Source: Burkholderia contaminans (lineage in GTDB: Bacteria > Pseudomonadota > Gammaproteobacteria > Burkholderiales > Burkholderiaceae). Taken from it: DNA of 64,000 nucleotides. The notes beneath the pieces are model-generated. The model ran no database searches. It was not told the origin of the DNA and saw only the letters and a list, made by a program, of their open reading frames with translations. Below, in pieces: positions 35,131 through 44,439 of the stretch (positions within the stretch are counted from its first letter, which is position 1; each line of letters begins with the position of its first letter). The position numbers were made by a program, and so were the translations under genes. The stretch lies in the NCBI RefSeq assembly GCF_029633825.1, contig NZ_CP090641.1, positions 1-64,000 of the forward strand, given 5' to 3'.

Positions 35131-36552
35131 TCAGTGCCGCACCGGCTCGTCGTTCAGCGTGCCGAGGAACGCTTCGATATCCTTGATGTCCTGCGCCGTC
35201 ATCGCGGGCTTGTCGCCCGGCTTGCGATCGAACGGCGCATCGGTCACGTCGACGTTCGCGCGATACTTCGGCGGGATGTCGTCGTACTCGTCGACCTTGC
35301 CGTCCGCGCCGCGCGAATAGAACTTCTGCGGCGAGATGCTGCGCTCGTTGTAGAACGCCATCACCTGGTCGAGCGTGTGGAACACGCCGTTGTGGAAGAA
35401 CACGTGGCGCGTCGCCGAGTTGCGCAGCGTCGGCGTCAGGAACATCCCGCAATACTGCGTCTGGTCCTTCAGGTCGTCGCGGAACGGCCCGCACACGCCG
35501 AGATCGTAGAACGCCGGGTTGCGGTTCTGCGCGAGCGCCCGGTTGCGCGGCGCGCCGAGCGCCTCGTACTGGTAGTCGGTAAACATCGGCGGCAGCCCGT
35601 CCTTGCCGGGTTTCGACAGGTGGCAGCCCGCGCAATTCGCCTTCTCCGGATCGTTGAACAGGCGCAGCCCGCGCAGTTCGGCTTGCGTGAGGCGCGCGCG
35701 GCCTTCGAGCCAGCGGTCGTACTTGCTGTCGTACGGATGGAACGACGGATCCTCCACCTGGTAGCGCGCGATCGCGAACATGGCCTCCGACACCGCGAGC
35801 TGCGGCGTGGAGAACACGCGCGCGCCGAACAGCTGCTCGAATTGCGCGCGATGCGACGACTGCGCGAGCTTGCGCGCGACGTCGTCGACGCTCGCGTTCG
35901 CCATCTCAACCGGATTCAGCAGCGGGCCGAATGCCTGTTGCTGCAGCGTATCGGCGCGGCCGTCCCAGAACATCCCGCCCTGCGGGACGAGCTGCGGCGC
36001 GGCCGACGTGCCGGCCACCTTCTGCGCCTTGACGACGCCGGCCGCCGACGCGGCCTGCTGCGCGACGCTCGGCGCGGCGTCGTTTTCACCGGCATCGGGG
36101 CCGATGCTGAAGTTCGGCTGGCGGTACAGGTACATCAGCGACGGCGGCGGGCGATAGCCCTGCTGCGTCATCGCGAGGCCGCCCGGCTGCACGTCGAGCG
36201 CGTTCGGCGGGCCATACGCATGATCGGGGCTGTGGCACGACGCGCACGACTGCTTGCCCGACGCGGACAGCGACGGATCGGCGAACAGCGCGCGGCCGAG
36301 CTGCGCGACCGCCGACAGCGGTTGCGCGGCGGGCCGCTGCAGCACGACCGGATGCGGGTTCGCGCCCGTCCAGTCGGCGACCACGGTGCCGATCGCCGCC
36401 GGCACCCGCGCGGGAAACGCGATCGCGAATGCGCCATAGCCGATCACGGCCGCGCCGAGCACGAACGCCGCGCGGCGCACCAGGCGGGAAGGGGGGCGCG
36501 GCGCGGGCGTGCCGGCGGCATCGGGAGACGGAAACGCGGGGCGAGCTGTCAT
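35131..36552 (-). CDS. Di-haem cytochrome c peroxidase family protein
   Basis: This 473-residue protein has one N-terminal membrane anchor (about residues 27-45). It carries two c-type haem sites: CASCH at residues 103-107 and CAGCH near residue 305, which places it in the MauG/CcpA superfamily. Members reduce hydrogen peroxide in the periplasm or carry out other oxidations. The surrounding pattern (LGRALFADPSLSASGKQSCASC; the later MAFYNERSISPQ) fits the family. It lies just downstream of the AcpA-like gene on the same strand, separated by a hairpin, so probably a separate transcript. Confidence 0.88.
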   Translation of the reverse strand: MTARPAFPSPDAAGTPAPRPPSRLVRRAAFVLGAAVIGYGAFAIAFPARVPAAIGTVVADWTGANPHPVVLQRPAAQPLSAVAQLGRALFADPSLSASGKQSCASCHSPDHAYGPPNALDVQPGGLAMTQQGYRPPPSLMYLYRQPNFSIGPDAGENDAAPSVAQQAASAAGVVKAQKVAGTSAAPQLVPQGGMFWDGRADTLQQQAFGPLLNPVEMANASVDDVARKLAQSSHRAQFEQLFGARVFSTPQLAVSEAMFAIARYQVEDPSFHPYDSKYDRWLEGRARLTQAELRGLRLFNDPEKANCAGCHLSKPGKDGLPPMFTDYQYEALGAPRNRALAQNRNPAFYDLGVCGPFRDDLKDQTQYCGMFLTPTLRNSATRHVFFHNGVFHTLDQVMAFYNERSISPQKFYSRGADGKVDEYDDIPPKYRANVDVTDAPFDRKPGDKPAMTAQDIKDIEAFLGTLNDEPVRH

Positions 36553-36604
36553 GCTGTCGGTCGAAAAACGGGCGTCGCACGAAGCGACGCGTTGAAATGG
36601 AAAC

Positions 36605-36627
36605 GGCCGGCGCGTGATGCGCCGGCC
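36605..36627 (-). terminator. Terminator after the AcpA-like gene
   Basis: GGCCGGCGC (36605-36613) / GCGCCGGCC (36619-36627), a perfect 9-bp stem with a 5-nt loop, lies 21 bp past the acpA stop. Read on the minus strand it is followed by GTTTCCATTT. Confidence 0.7.
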
Positions 36628-36647
36628 ATGCGGTCAGGCAATACCGG

Positions 36648-38321
36648 TCAGATCGCCGGCGCCGAGCTCAAAGCGGTGCCGAGCGTCGGGTCGAGATACA
36701 GCGGCGTCGTGTTCGGCTTCGACGTGAAGTCGAACAACGCGCGCAGGTCGCCTGCCGTCGCATCGAACGAGCCGCCGCCGATGCGCTGGCCGCCGAGCCA
36801 GTTGTCCTCGATGAAGCGCACGACTGACGCCTGGTCGAGCATCGTGTGGTCGACGTAGTTCTGCTTCGCGTACGGCGAGATCACGACGAGCGGAATGCGC
36901 ACGCCCGGGCCGCAGCGGCCGTTCACGGTCGCGCCGTTCACGCCGGTGGTGCCGCCCGTGCCGCACTTGCCGCTGCCGTTGACCTGGTCGACCGCGTCCG
37001 ACGATGCGTGCGTCGGCGCCGTGTACACGTGGTCGTACCAGCCGTCCGAGTCGTCATAGGTGACGATCACGGCCGTGTTCTGCCAGTCCGGCTGCTGCTG
37101 CAGGAAGTTGACGACCTTCGTCACGAACGCCTGCTCGTCGAGCGGATCCGAATAGCCCGCATGCCCGTCCTGCGCGGCCGGCGCCTTCAGGTAGCTGACC
37201 GACGGGAAGTTGCCGGCCTTCACGGCCGCGAAGAAGTCGTCCGTGTCGTACTGGTGGTTCGCGGGTTCGGCCGTCTTGCCGTCGGTCTGGAGGCTCGAAC
37301 CGATCGCCGCGATCGAGCTCGGGCGCGTGTGCTGCGGGTTCGCAGTCGATGCGTAGTACTGGAACCAGTTGTGGTGCGGGATGTAGTCGGCCGTCGCGGC
37401 GTTCACGGCGGTGGCGACCGTGCTGCGCGCGCAGCCCGTGGTGCCGTTGCCGTTCGTCGTCGACAGGTTGAAGCCGCCCATGAAGCCGCCCCACGTGATC
37501 TTCGCGCTGTTCAGCAGGTCGCCGATGTTCTTGCCGGTCATCATCGCCTGGTCGGTCGTGCTCGAACACACGTCGAAGCCCGGGTCGACGTCGTTGATCA
37601 TCGTGAAGCCGCCCTGGCCGTCGTTGATGTAGTACGAGGTCGCGGCGAGCGTCGACGGCTGCTTCGACGTCTTGACGATCTGCATCCCGTTGGTCTGGCC
37701 CGACACGACGTTCAGCGCGCCCGGCGTCGACGGGCCGTAGACCGTCGTGAACGTGTTGTCGCTCATTGCGAAGCGCTGCGCATAGTTCCACAGTGCCGTC
37801 ACGGTGTTGCCGTCGAAGTAGCCCATCACCTGGCCCTTCGTGCCGAACGCGCCGGCGCCGCCGGACGAGCCCTTGCCGGTGTATTTCGGGAACAGGTCGG
37901 CGAGGCCGTTGTCCTCGGCCTGCTGCTCGGCCGTGTACGCGTGGTTCTGGTCGGCGGTCGCGGCCTGCGTGCGGTCGAGGCGGAACGGGTTCGCCGCGTC
38001 GGTGCCGTTGGCCGTGTTCGTGAAGTTCGGGTTCGCGGTGAGCAGCGTGCCCGTCAGCCCGTTGATCGTCGGCGTGCCGGACTTGGCGGCGAACGCCGGT
38101 TCGCCCGACGGGTTCGTCGCGTTCGGGTAGGTGCCGAAGTAGTGGTCGAACGAGATGTTTTCACCGTAGATCACGACGACGTGCTTGATCGGCGTGGCGG
38201 TCTGCAGCGCATCCTGCGACGACACGGCAGGCGTCGACGTGGGATCGTCGCTGCCGCCGCAGGCGAACAGCGCCAGCGCCGCGGCTGCGCAGGCGGTGAC
38301 GAGCAAGGCTTGACGGAACAT
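36648..38321 (-). CDS. acpA: AcpA-type phosphatase/phospholipase C-like lipoprotein
   Basis: This 557-residue protein of the phosphoesterase/AcpA family includes acid phosphatases and non-haemolytic phospholipase C relatives. It has a signal peptide with the lipobox LFAC, so it is probably anchored as a lipoprotein. The catalytic region starts with IKHVVVIYGENISFDHYFGTYP, which holds the conserved metal and nucleophile region. Later motifs are VIVTYDDSDGWYDHVY and RIPLVVISPYAK. It probably hydrolyses phosphate monoesters in the periplasm or outside the cell. A 400-bp region separates it from the divergent EamA gene. Confidence 0.88.
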   Translation of the reverse strand: MFRQALLVTACAAAALALFACGGSDDPTSTPAVSSQDALQTATPIKHVVVIYGENISFDHYFGTYPNATNPSGEPAFAAKSGTPTINGLTGTLLTANPNFTNTANGTDAANPFRLDRTQAATADQNHAYTAEQQAEDNGLADLFPKYTGKGSSGGAGAFGTKGQVMGYFDGNTVTALWNYAQRFAMSDNTFTTVYGPSTPGALNVVSGQTNGMQIVKTSKQPSTLAATSYYINDGQGGFTMINDVDPGFDVCSSTTDQAMMTGKNIGDLLNSAKITWGGFMGGFNLSTTNGNGTTGCARSTVATAVNAATADYIPHHNWFQYYASTANPQHTRPSSIAAIGSSLQTDGKTAEPANHQYDTDDFFAAVKAGNFPSVSYLKAPAAQDGHAGYSDPLDEQAFVTKVVNFLQQQPDWQNTAVIVTYDDSDGWYDHVYTAPTHASSDAVDQVNGSGKCGTGGTTGVNGATVNGRCGPGVRIPLVVISPYAKQNYVDHTMLDQASVVRFIEDNWLGGQRIGGGSFDATAGDLRALFDFTSKPNTTPLYLDPTLGTALSSAPAI

Positions 38322-38724
38322 CGGGAAACTCCAGGTAAGGTCTTCGATGGTGGAGAGCGGCCCCGTCGCCGTGTCGGTTCGGCGCGAAGCTCTTGAGCGA
38401 GCACGCGCATTGGAACAGTCCCGTATGAAGATATGGGGACGGAGTGGTTTCGTCGCGATTGCGCCGCGGTATCGGTTTCATTACGGCGGAATGTGATGTG
38501 AAAGTGAACGGAAAGGGGCGGACCGCATGCCACCTTCGCGTCACATCCCGAGGCGCGCGGGCCGATTGCCGCGGATGCCGCGCGGGGCGGTGGACGCGGC
38601 GCCATCGACCGGTCGGAGCACGGTGCGGCGCAGTGCGCGTTTTTTGACAATCGGATGACGTATTTCTACGATGAATGCCCTGCGGCGACGAATTCGCGTG
38701 GCCGACCGTCAGCGAGAATTCATC
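38322..38724. other. Divergent intergenic region between acpA and eamA-type genes
   Basis: About 400 bp. It holds the promoter for the rightward transporter at 38644-38672. No clear promoter for acpA or small gene was seen; other open frames are random GC-rich frames. Confidence 0.5.
38644..38672 (+). promoter_or_regulatory. Sigma-70 promoter for the EamA transporter
   Basis: TTGACA (38644-38649) and TACGAT (38667-38672) are 17 bp apart. Transcription should start near 38679, which excludes the ATG at 38671 as a start codon and supports the GTG at 38725. Confidence 0.7.
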
Positions 38725-39582
38725 GTGCCGATCCCCGTTCTGTTTGCCGTTCTGTGTGCGGCGTTCCTGCACGCATCATGGAATGCGCTCGTCCGCAGCA
38801 GCGGCGACCGGCTCCGGTCGGCCACGGTGCTGCAGATCGCGATCGGGCTGTTCGCGCTACTGTTCCTGCCGGCCGCGGCGCCGATCACGCCTGCGAGCTG
38901 GGCATGCGTCGTCGCGTCGGCCGTGCTGCACGTCGTCTATACGCTGCTGCTGGTGCGCGCGTACGAGCACGGCGACCTGAGCGTCGCGTATCCGGTCGCG
39001 CGCGGCACCGCGCCGCTGCTCGTCACGCTCGGTGCGGCGGCGTTTGCGGGCGAGCACCTGAATGTCGGCGCGCAATGCGGGCTCGTGCTGATCTGCGCGG
39101 GCATCCTGGCGATCGGCCTGGAGCGCGGGCGCGGCGCGAAGCACCGGATGATGCAGGTGCTGCCGACCGCGTTCGCGACCGGCGTGTCGATCGCGGCCTA
39201 CAGCGTGGTCGACGGGATCGGCGTGCGGGAAAGCGGCAACACGGTCGGCTATACCGCGTGGATGTTCGTGCTGACGGGCGCGATGATAGCGGCCTACTAC
39301 CGGCTGCGGGCGGGGCCGCTGCGGCTGACGCAGGAGGCCGGGGAAACGGCGAAGGCCGCGTGCGGCGGCGTGTTCGCGGCGCTCGCGTACGGCATCGTGA
39401 TCTGGGCGATGGATCGCGCGCCGATGGGGCCGGTGTCGGCGCTGCGGGAAACGAGCGTGGTGTTCGCGGCGCTGATCGCGCGCGTGTATCTCGGCGAGCG
39501 GTTGACGCCGCGCCGCGCGGCCGGTTGCGCGGTGATCGCGGCGGGGGCGTTGCTGATCAGTGCATTCGAAGTGGCGAGATGA
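38725..39582 (+). CDS. EamA/DMT-family transporter
   Basis: This 285-residue protein has ten predicted spans and the repeated EamA halves of drug/metabolite transporters. It opens with the first span VPIPVLFAVLCAAFLHASWNALVR. Such proteins export metabolites, often amino acids. The GTG at 38725 was chosen because it matches the usual start and because the promoter at 38644 overlaps the earlier ATG at 38671. Its stop is 30 bp from a convergent Lrp-type gene. Confidence 0.82.
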   Translation: MPIPVLFAVLCAAFLHASWNALVRSSGDRLRSATVLQIAIGLFALLFLPAAAPITPASWACVVASAVLHVVYTLLLVRAYEHGDLSVAYPVARGTAPLLVTLGAAAFAGEHLNVGAQCGLVLICAGILAIGLERGRGAKHRMMQVLPTAFATGVSIAAYSVVDGIGVRESGNTVGYTAWMFVLTGAMIAAYYRLRAGPLRLTQEAGETAKAACGGVFAALAYGIVIWAMDRAPMGPVSALRETSVVFAALIARVYLGERLTPRRAAGCAVIAAGALLISAFEVAR

Positions 39583-39612
39583 CGGGGCCGGCCTGGCGCA
39601 CGGCCCGCTACA

Positions 39613-40086
39613 TCAGGCCTCGACCGGCATCGCACTGGTGCACTTGATCTCGTCGAGGCACACGCTCGAATGCACGCCGCTCACGCCGGGAATGCGCATC
39701 AGCGTCTCGAGCAGGAACCGCGACAAGCCTTTCAGGTCGTGCGCGACGACCTTCAACACATAGTCGATGTCGCCCGTCACCGAGAAGCATTCCTGGATCT
39801 GCGCGAGATCGGACACCAGTTTCTGGAACTTCGACAGGTCGCGGATATGCCCGCGCTCCATCGTCACGTGCACGAAAGCGGTCACGCCGAAACCGAGCGT
39901 GTCGGGGCACAGCCGGGTTTCGTAGCGACGGATCGCGCCGATCTCCTCCAGCCGCCGGTGGCGGCGCAGCGTCTGCGCGGGCGACAGGCCGACGGCCTTC
40001 GCCAGATCGAGGTTCGACGCGCGGCCGTTCTCCTGCAGGATCGCGAGCAAGTGGCGATCGAGGCGATCCAGAACCGGTTCATGCAT
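39613..40086 (-). CDS. Lrp/AsnC-family regulator
   Basis: This 157-residue regulator has an N-terminal HTH (LDRLDRHLLAILQENGRASN; DLAKAVGLSPAQTLRRHRRL) and a C-terminal RAM ligand-binding domain (FGVTAFVHVTME, then TGDIDYVLKVVAHD). It is divergent from an aromatic amino-acid permease and an aminotransferase, which it probably regulates in response to an amino acid. GAGGAA precedes the ATG at 40086. Confidence 0.9.
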   Translation of the reverse strand: MHEPVLDRLDRHLLAILQENGRASNLDLAKAVGLSPAQTLRRHRRLEEIGAIRRYETRLCPDTLGFGVTAFVHVTMERGHIRDLSKFQKLVSDLAQIQECFSVTGDIDYVLKVVAHDLKGLSRFLLETLMRIPGVSGVHSSVCLDEIKCTSAMPVEA

Positions 40087-40405
40087 TTTTGTTTCCTCAT
40101 CTGTCTCCTGGATGCAATCTTATCTCATAATGTAGGGTTTGCATGAACGGGTTACGAAACCCGATTTCGCCGTCGCGACGCTAAACTGACGCCGGATTTT
40201 CGTGTGCGAACGCAGCAATGCGGGCGCGGCGACAGTCGGCGGCCGGTCTGGCGGGCACGCCGACGCGAATCGGGCGCCGCCACGCGAAGATTGCAGTCCC
40301 CAACCCGGCGGCTCCACGAACGGCCCCGGCACACCAAAACAGCGCCCGGCACACCGAGGCGCGCCGCACCCCGCTGCAGGCGGAGGCGGACAGAGTGGAG
40401 AAGAC
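40087..40405. other. Divergent regulatory region between Lrp and permease genes
   Basis: About 320 bp, AT-rich near the Lrp end. It holds a short inverted repeat GGGTT-ACGA-AACCC at 40149-40162. Lrp-type regulators usually bind several sites in such a region. No gene is seen. Confidence 0.45.
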
Positions 40406-41791
40406 ATGGTTTCTGGAAACGAGAGCGACGGCCTGAAGCGCGGGCTGAAGAACCGGCACATCCAGCTGATTGCGCTCGGCGGTGCGCTCGGCACGGGGCT
40501 GTTCCTCGGCATCGCGCAGACGATCAAGATGGCGGGCCCGTCCGTGCTGCTCGGCTACGCGGTGGCCGGCATCGTCGCGTTCTTCATCATGCGCCAGCTC
40601 GGCGAGATGGTCGTCGACGAGCCCGTCGCCGGCTCGTTCAGCTACTTCGCCAACAAGTACGTCGGCCACTTCACCGGCTTCCTGTCGGGCTGGAACTACT
40701 GGGTGCTGTACATCCTCGTCAGCATGGCCGAGCTGTCGGCCGTCGGGATCTACGTGCAGTACTGGTGGCCGGGCGTGCCGACCTGGGTGTCCGCGCTGGT
40801 GTTCTTCGTCGCGATCAACCTGCTCAACCTGGCGAGCGTGAAGTCGTACGGCGAGACGGAATTCTGGTTCTCGATCATCAAGGTTGCCGCGATCGTCGGG
40901 ATGATCGGCTTCGGCGGCTGGCTGCTCGCGAGCGGCCATGCGGGGCCGGAGGCGAGTGTCCGGAACCTGTGGCAGCACGGCGGCTTCTTCCCGAACGGCG
41001 TGTCGGGGCTCGTGATGTCGATGGCCGCGATCATGTTCTCGTTCGGCGGGCTGGAGCTGATCGGCATCACCGCGGCCGAGGCCGACGATCCGAAGCGCAG
41101 CATTCCGCGCGCGACCAACCAGGTGATCTACCGCATCCTGATTTTCTACATCGGCGCGCTCGCGGTGCTGCTGTCGCTGTATCCGTGGGAAAAGGTCGTC
41201 ACCGGCGGCAGCCCGTTCGTGCTGATCTTCCACGCGCTGAGCAGCAACGTGGTGGCCAACGTGCTGAACGTGGTCGTGCTGACGGCCGCGCTGTCGGTCT
41301 ACAACAGCGGCGTGTACAGCAACAGCCGGATGCTGTTCGGCCTCGCGCAGCAGGGCAACGCACCGAAGGTGCTGTGCTCGGTGAACAAGCGCGGCATTCC
41401 GCTCGCCGCGCTCGGCGCGTCGGCGCTCGCGACCGGCCTGTGCGTGCTGGTCAACTACTTCATGCCGGGCAAGGCGTTCGAGGTGCTGATGGGCCTCGTC
41501 GTGTCGGCGCTGATCATCAACTGGGCGATGGTCACGCTGATCCACCTGAAGTTCCGCCAGGCCAAGCGTGCAGCCGGGGAGGAGACTTCCTTCCGCAGTC
41601 TGGGCTATCCTTTCACGAATTACCTGTGCCTGGCATTCATGGCCGGCATTCTCGTCGTGATGTACCTGACGCCGGATCTCCGCCTGTCGGTGTACCTGAT
41701 CCCGGTATGGCTCGCGGTGCTCGCGGTCGGGTATCGCTTCCGTCAGAAGAATGCAGGCTATGCGGTGCACGACGGCGCATCCGCACGCTGA
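40406..41791 (+). CDS. Aromatic amino-acid permease (AAT family)
   Basis: This 461-residue inner-membrane permease has twelve spans. It follows the AAT pattern: LKRGLKNRHIQLIALGGALG then FLGIAQTIKMAGPSVLLGY at the first two spans, and GELMVVDEP-like MVVDEPVAGSFSYFANKY. Similar proteins carry phenylalanine, tyrosine or tryptophan. The ATG at 40406 has GTGGAG upstream. The next gene, 46 bp on, is a tyrosine-type aminotransferase, which supports an aromatic substrate. A related permease lies at 62495-63877. Confidence 0.88.
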   Translation: MVSGNESDGLKRGLKNRHIQLIALGGALGTGLFLGIAQTIKMAGPSVLLGYAVAGIVAFFIMRQLGEMVVDEPVAGSFSYFANKYVGHFTGFLSGWNYWVLYILVSMAELSAVGIYVQYWWPGVPTWVSALVFFVAINLLNLASVKSYGETEFWFSIIKVAAIVGMIGFGGWLLASGHAGPEASVRNLWQHGGFFPNGVSGLVMSMAAIMFSFGGLELIGITAAEADDPKRSIPRATNQVIYRILIFYIGALAVLLSLYPWEKVVTGGSPFVLIFHALSSNVVANVLNVVVLTAALSVYNSGVYSNSRMLFGLAQQGNAPKVLCSVNKRGIPLAALGASALATGLCVLVNYFMPGKAFEVLMGLVVSALIINWAMVTLIHLKFRQAKRAAGEETSFRSLGYPFTNYLCLAFMAGILVVMYLTPDLRLSVYLIPVWLAVLAVGYRFRQKNAGYAVHDGASAR

Positions 41792-41837
41792 CGCAGGCCA
41801 CGACCGATCATTCTTCCAAACGAGACCGACTCAAGCC

Positions 41838-43040
41838 ATGTTCGAACACATCGACGCGTACCCGGGCGATCCGATCCTGACGCTCAACGAGAACTTCCAG
41901 AAAGATCCGCGCGACCAGAAGGTCAACCTGAGCATCGGCATCTATTTCGACGCAGAAGGCCGGATTCCGGTGATGGGCGCCGTGCGCGAAGCCGAAACCA
42001 CGCTGCAGCGCGACAGCAGCGCGAAGCCGTACCTGCCGATGGTCGGCCTGGCCGCGTATCGTGACGCCGTACAGGCGCTCGTGTTCGGCGCCGATCACCC
42101 GGCCCGCGCGGCCGGCCGCATCGCGACGCTGCAGACGCTCGGCGGCTCCGGCGCACTGAAGGTGGGCGCCGATTTCCTGAAGCGCTATTTCCCGGATTCG
42201 CAGGTGTGGCTCAGCGATCCGAGCTGGGAAAACCATCGCTTCATCTTCGAGCGCGCCGGCTTCACGGTGAACTCGTACCCGTACTACGACGAGGCGACGG
42301 GCGGCCTGAAGTTCGACGCGATGCTCGCGGCGATCGATGCGCTGCCGGCGCGCAGCATCGTGCTGCTGCACGCATGCTGCCACAACCCGACCGGCGTCGA
42401 TCTCGACGAAGGCCAGTGGGAGAAGCTGATCGACGTGATCGAGGCGCGCGGGCTGCTGCCGTTCGTCGACATGGCGTACCAGGGCTTCGGCGCGGGCCTC
42501 GACGCGGACGCGTTCGCGGTGCGCGAGCTGGCCCGCCGCGGCGTGCCGGCGCTGGTCGCGAACTCGTTCTCGAAGAACTTCTCGCTGTACGGCGAGCGCG
42601 TGGGCGGCCTGAGCGTCGTCTGCGAGGATGCCGCCGCGGCCGATCGCGTGCTCGGCCAGCTGGCCGGCGCCGTGCGCTCGAACTACAGCAATCCGCAAAC
42701 CTACGGCGCGAAGGTCGTGGCAACCGTGCTCGGCACGCCTGCGCTGCGCAAGCAGTGGGAAGAGGAACTGGCGGCGATGTGCCGCCGCATCGCACGGATG
42801 CGCCAGTCGATCCATGACGGCCTGCGCGACCACGTCAGCGGCGAGGCACTGACGCGCTACGTGAAGCAGCGCGGGATGTTCACGTACACGGGCCTGACCG
42901 AATCGCAGGTCGATGCGCTGCGCGAAGTGCATGGCGTGTACATCCTGCGTTCCGGCCGGATGTGCGTCGCGGGCCTGAACGACTCGAACGTCGCCATCGT
43001 CGCGGATGCCATCGGCAAGGTGCTGAAGAGCGGCGTCTGA
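41838..43040 (+). CDS. tyrB: Aromatic amino-acid aminotransferase (TyrB-like)
   Basis: This 400-residue class I PLP-dependent aminotransferase is of the aspartate/aromatic subgroup. It opens with MFEHIDAYPGDPILTLNENF, shows HACCHNPTGVDL around the substrate site, and SFSKNFSLYGERVG, whose lysine binds PLP. Such enzymes move the amino group of tyrosine, phenylalanine or aspartate to 2-oxoglutarate. It sits after an aromatic permease and divergent from an Lrp regulator, forming an uptake and first-step catabolic unit. A terminator follows. Confidence 0.92.
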   Translation: MFEHIDAYPGDPILTLNENFQKDPRDQKVNLSIGIYFDAEGRIPVMGAVREAETTLQRDSSAKPYLPMVGLAAYRDAVQALVFGADHPARAAGRIATLQTLGGSGALKVGADFLKRYFPDSQVWLSDPSWENHRFIFERAGFTVNSYPYYDEATGGLKFDAMLAAIDALPARSIVLLHACCHNPTGVDLDEGQWEKLIDVIEARGLLPFVDMAYQGFGAGLDADAFAVRELARRGVPALVANSFSKNFSLYGERVGGLSVVCEDAAAADRVLGQLAGAVRSNYSNPQTYGAKVVATVLGTPALRKQWEEELAAMCRRIARMRQSIHDGLRDHVSGEALTRYVKQRGMFTYTGLTESQVDALREVHGVYILRSGRMCVAGLNDSNVAIVADAIGKVLKSGV

Positions 43041-43075
43041 GCGCGGCGCGCCCCGGCGCGCAACGCGGCTGGCCG

Positions 43076-43110
43076 AACCGGCTGTCTCCGCAAGGGGGCA
43101 GCCGGTTTTT
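43076..43110 (+). terminator. Rho-independent terminator after tyrB-like gene
   Basis: AACCGGCTG (43076-43084) / CAGCCGGTT (43099-43107), followed by three more T's, 35 bp past the aminotransferase stop. Confidence 0.85.
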
Positions 43111-43200
43111 CGTCGTACGGCCGAATGTGCGCCACCCGGCTGACGCGAAGGCGGCGCGGGCGTACGATCACGGCATCCAACGCGACTCGGAAGGAAGCAC

Positions 43201-43599
43201 ATGGGCATCCGGATCATCCAGCTCGGCACGCCGCGCGCGGCCGGCGAGGGCCTGCGGATCGGCACGGTGCGGCGGCCGCCGCGCGGCGTGCCGAAGGCGG
43301 AATTCGCGTCGCGCAACTACTATGATGTATGGCTGCCGACGTTGTCGCCGAGCCCGGAACTCGTCGCCCGGGCGCAGGCCGCCGAAACCGATGCCGAATG
43401 GAACGCGTTCCGGCGTCACTTCCGTGCGGAGATGGCGCAGGGCGATGCGCCGAAGGTGCTCGACCTGCTGGCCGCGCTGTCGGCGACCACAGCGTTTTCG
43501 ATCGGCTGCTATTGCGACGACGAGCGCCGTTGCCACCGCGGCGTGCTGCGCGAACTGCTCGCGCAGCGCGGCGCGGCGATCGAGCCCGACGCGGGCTGA
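43201..43599 (+). CDS. DUF488 family protein
   Basis: This 132-residue DUF488 protein has the C-terminal cysteine-histidine signature GCYCDDERRCHRGVLRELLA and an N-terminal strand (IRIIQLGTPR). The family fold suggests a catalytic or ligand-binding role but no activity is agreed. GGAAG precedes the ATG. It heads a row of small genes on the same strand that leads to an HPF-like protein and lies next to redox regulators. Confidence 0.85.
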   Translation: MGIRIIQLGTPRAAGEGLRIGTVRRPPRGVPKAEFASRNYYDVWLPTLSPSPELVARAQAAETDAEWNAFRRHFRAEMAQGDAPKVLDLLAALSATTAFSIGCYCDDERRCHRGVLRELLAQRGAAIEPDAG

Positions 43600-43737
43600 A
43601 AGCCGTTCGTGGCGGTGCCGCGCGGCCGCGCCGGCACGCTGCCGTGCCGTTATCGTGCGGCGCAGCGAACCGGTTGACGTGGGTCAAGCGTGCGGGCGCG
43701 CGCGCCACTATGCTCTCGTCATGGAGCGATTACGACG

Positions 43738-44028
43738 ATGACAGGCGGACAGATGCAGATTGCCTTCCCGCCGGAACCACCCGAATATTGCGCACGCGAT
43801 CTGGTCGTGGCGTTTTCGGCACTGGTCGACGGACGTTGCGTACAGTGCGCGGTCACGGCCGAGGCGCTGGAAGATCATTTCGGCGCGCCGTCGCTGCTCG
43901 AACGCGACTTGCTGGCTGCGTTCGACGCGCACCGGTCGGCGATCGAGGCGATGGCACGACGCATGCTTGAGGAAATCGGCGGCCGGCCGGTGCTGCTGCA
44001 CAGCGGCCACTTCCGGCTCGGAGACTGA
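43738..44028 (+). CDS. DUF1488 family protein
   Basis: This 96-residue protein has the DUF1488 pattern: a beta hairpin with FSALVDGRCVQCAVTAEALEDHF, then a helical part DLLAAFDAHRSAIEAMA. Function is unknown. A weak GGAG lies upstream of the ATG at 43738. Close to the next small gene (16 bp). Confidence 0.7.
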   Translation: MTGGQMQIAFPPEPPEYCARDLVVAFSALVDGRCVQCAVTAEALEDHFGAPSLLERDLLAAFDAHRSAIEAMARRMLEEIGGRPVLLHSGHFRLGD

Positions 44029-44044
44029 TACCGCAGGAGGGCGC

Positions 44045-44284
44045 ATGACACTGCAGGGCAACATCCACGAACGCGACTGGTCCGTCGAAGTCGAGACGCG
44101 CCCGTGCGAATCGGGCGAATTCCGCTGCCGCGTGTCGGTCGAGCACGGCACCGGCGCCGCGCGTTTTCATCACACGTTCGAGCACAGCCACGCGTATCCG
44201 ACCGAGCGCGAGGCGATGATCGAAGGGTTGCGGGCCGGCATGACGTGGATCGAGATGAAGACGTCGCAAACTTTCAACGTATGA
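44045..44284 (+). CDS. Small conserved-looking protein, unknown function
   Basis: This 79-residue protein (MTLQGNIHERDWSVEVETR at the start) is predicted to be a small beta-sheet domain followed by a helix (TEREAMIEGLRAGMTWIEM). GCAGGAGG precedes the ATG. It lies in a run of small genes beside an HPF-like protein and an FNR-type regulator, so a stress or dormancy role is possible. No family is recognised. Confidence 0.6.
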   Translation: MTLQGNIHERDWSVEVETRPCESGEFRCRVSVEHGTGAARFHHTFEHSHAYPTEREAMIEGLRAGMTWIEMKTSQTFNV

Positions 44285-44439
44285 ACGGACCCGCGCCGGC
44301 GACGGCGCGGGCAGACTATCGGCCGGGCAGCGATCGGAGAAATCGCGCCGTGCCACGGGCAACACGTGCCGCCGCCTTTCGATGCAGGCGGCACATGCAA
44401 GGCGGTCGACGAGCGGGCGGCCCCGTCAGGAGACACGAC

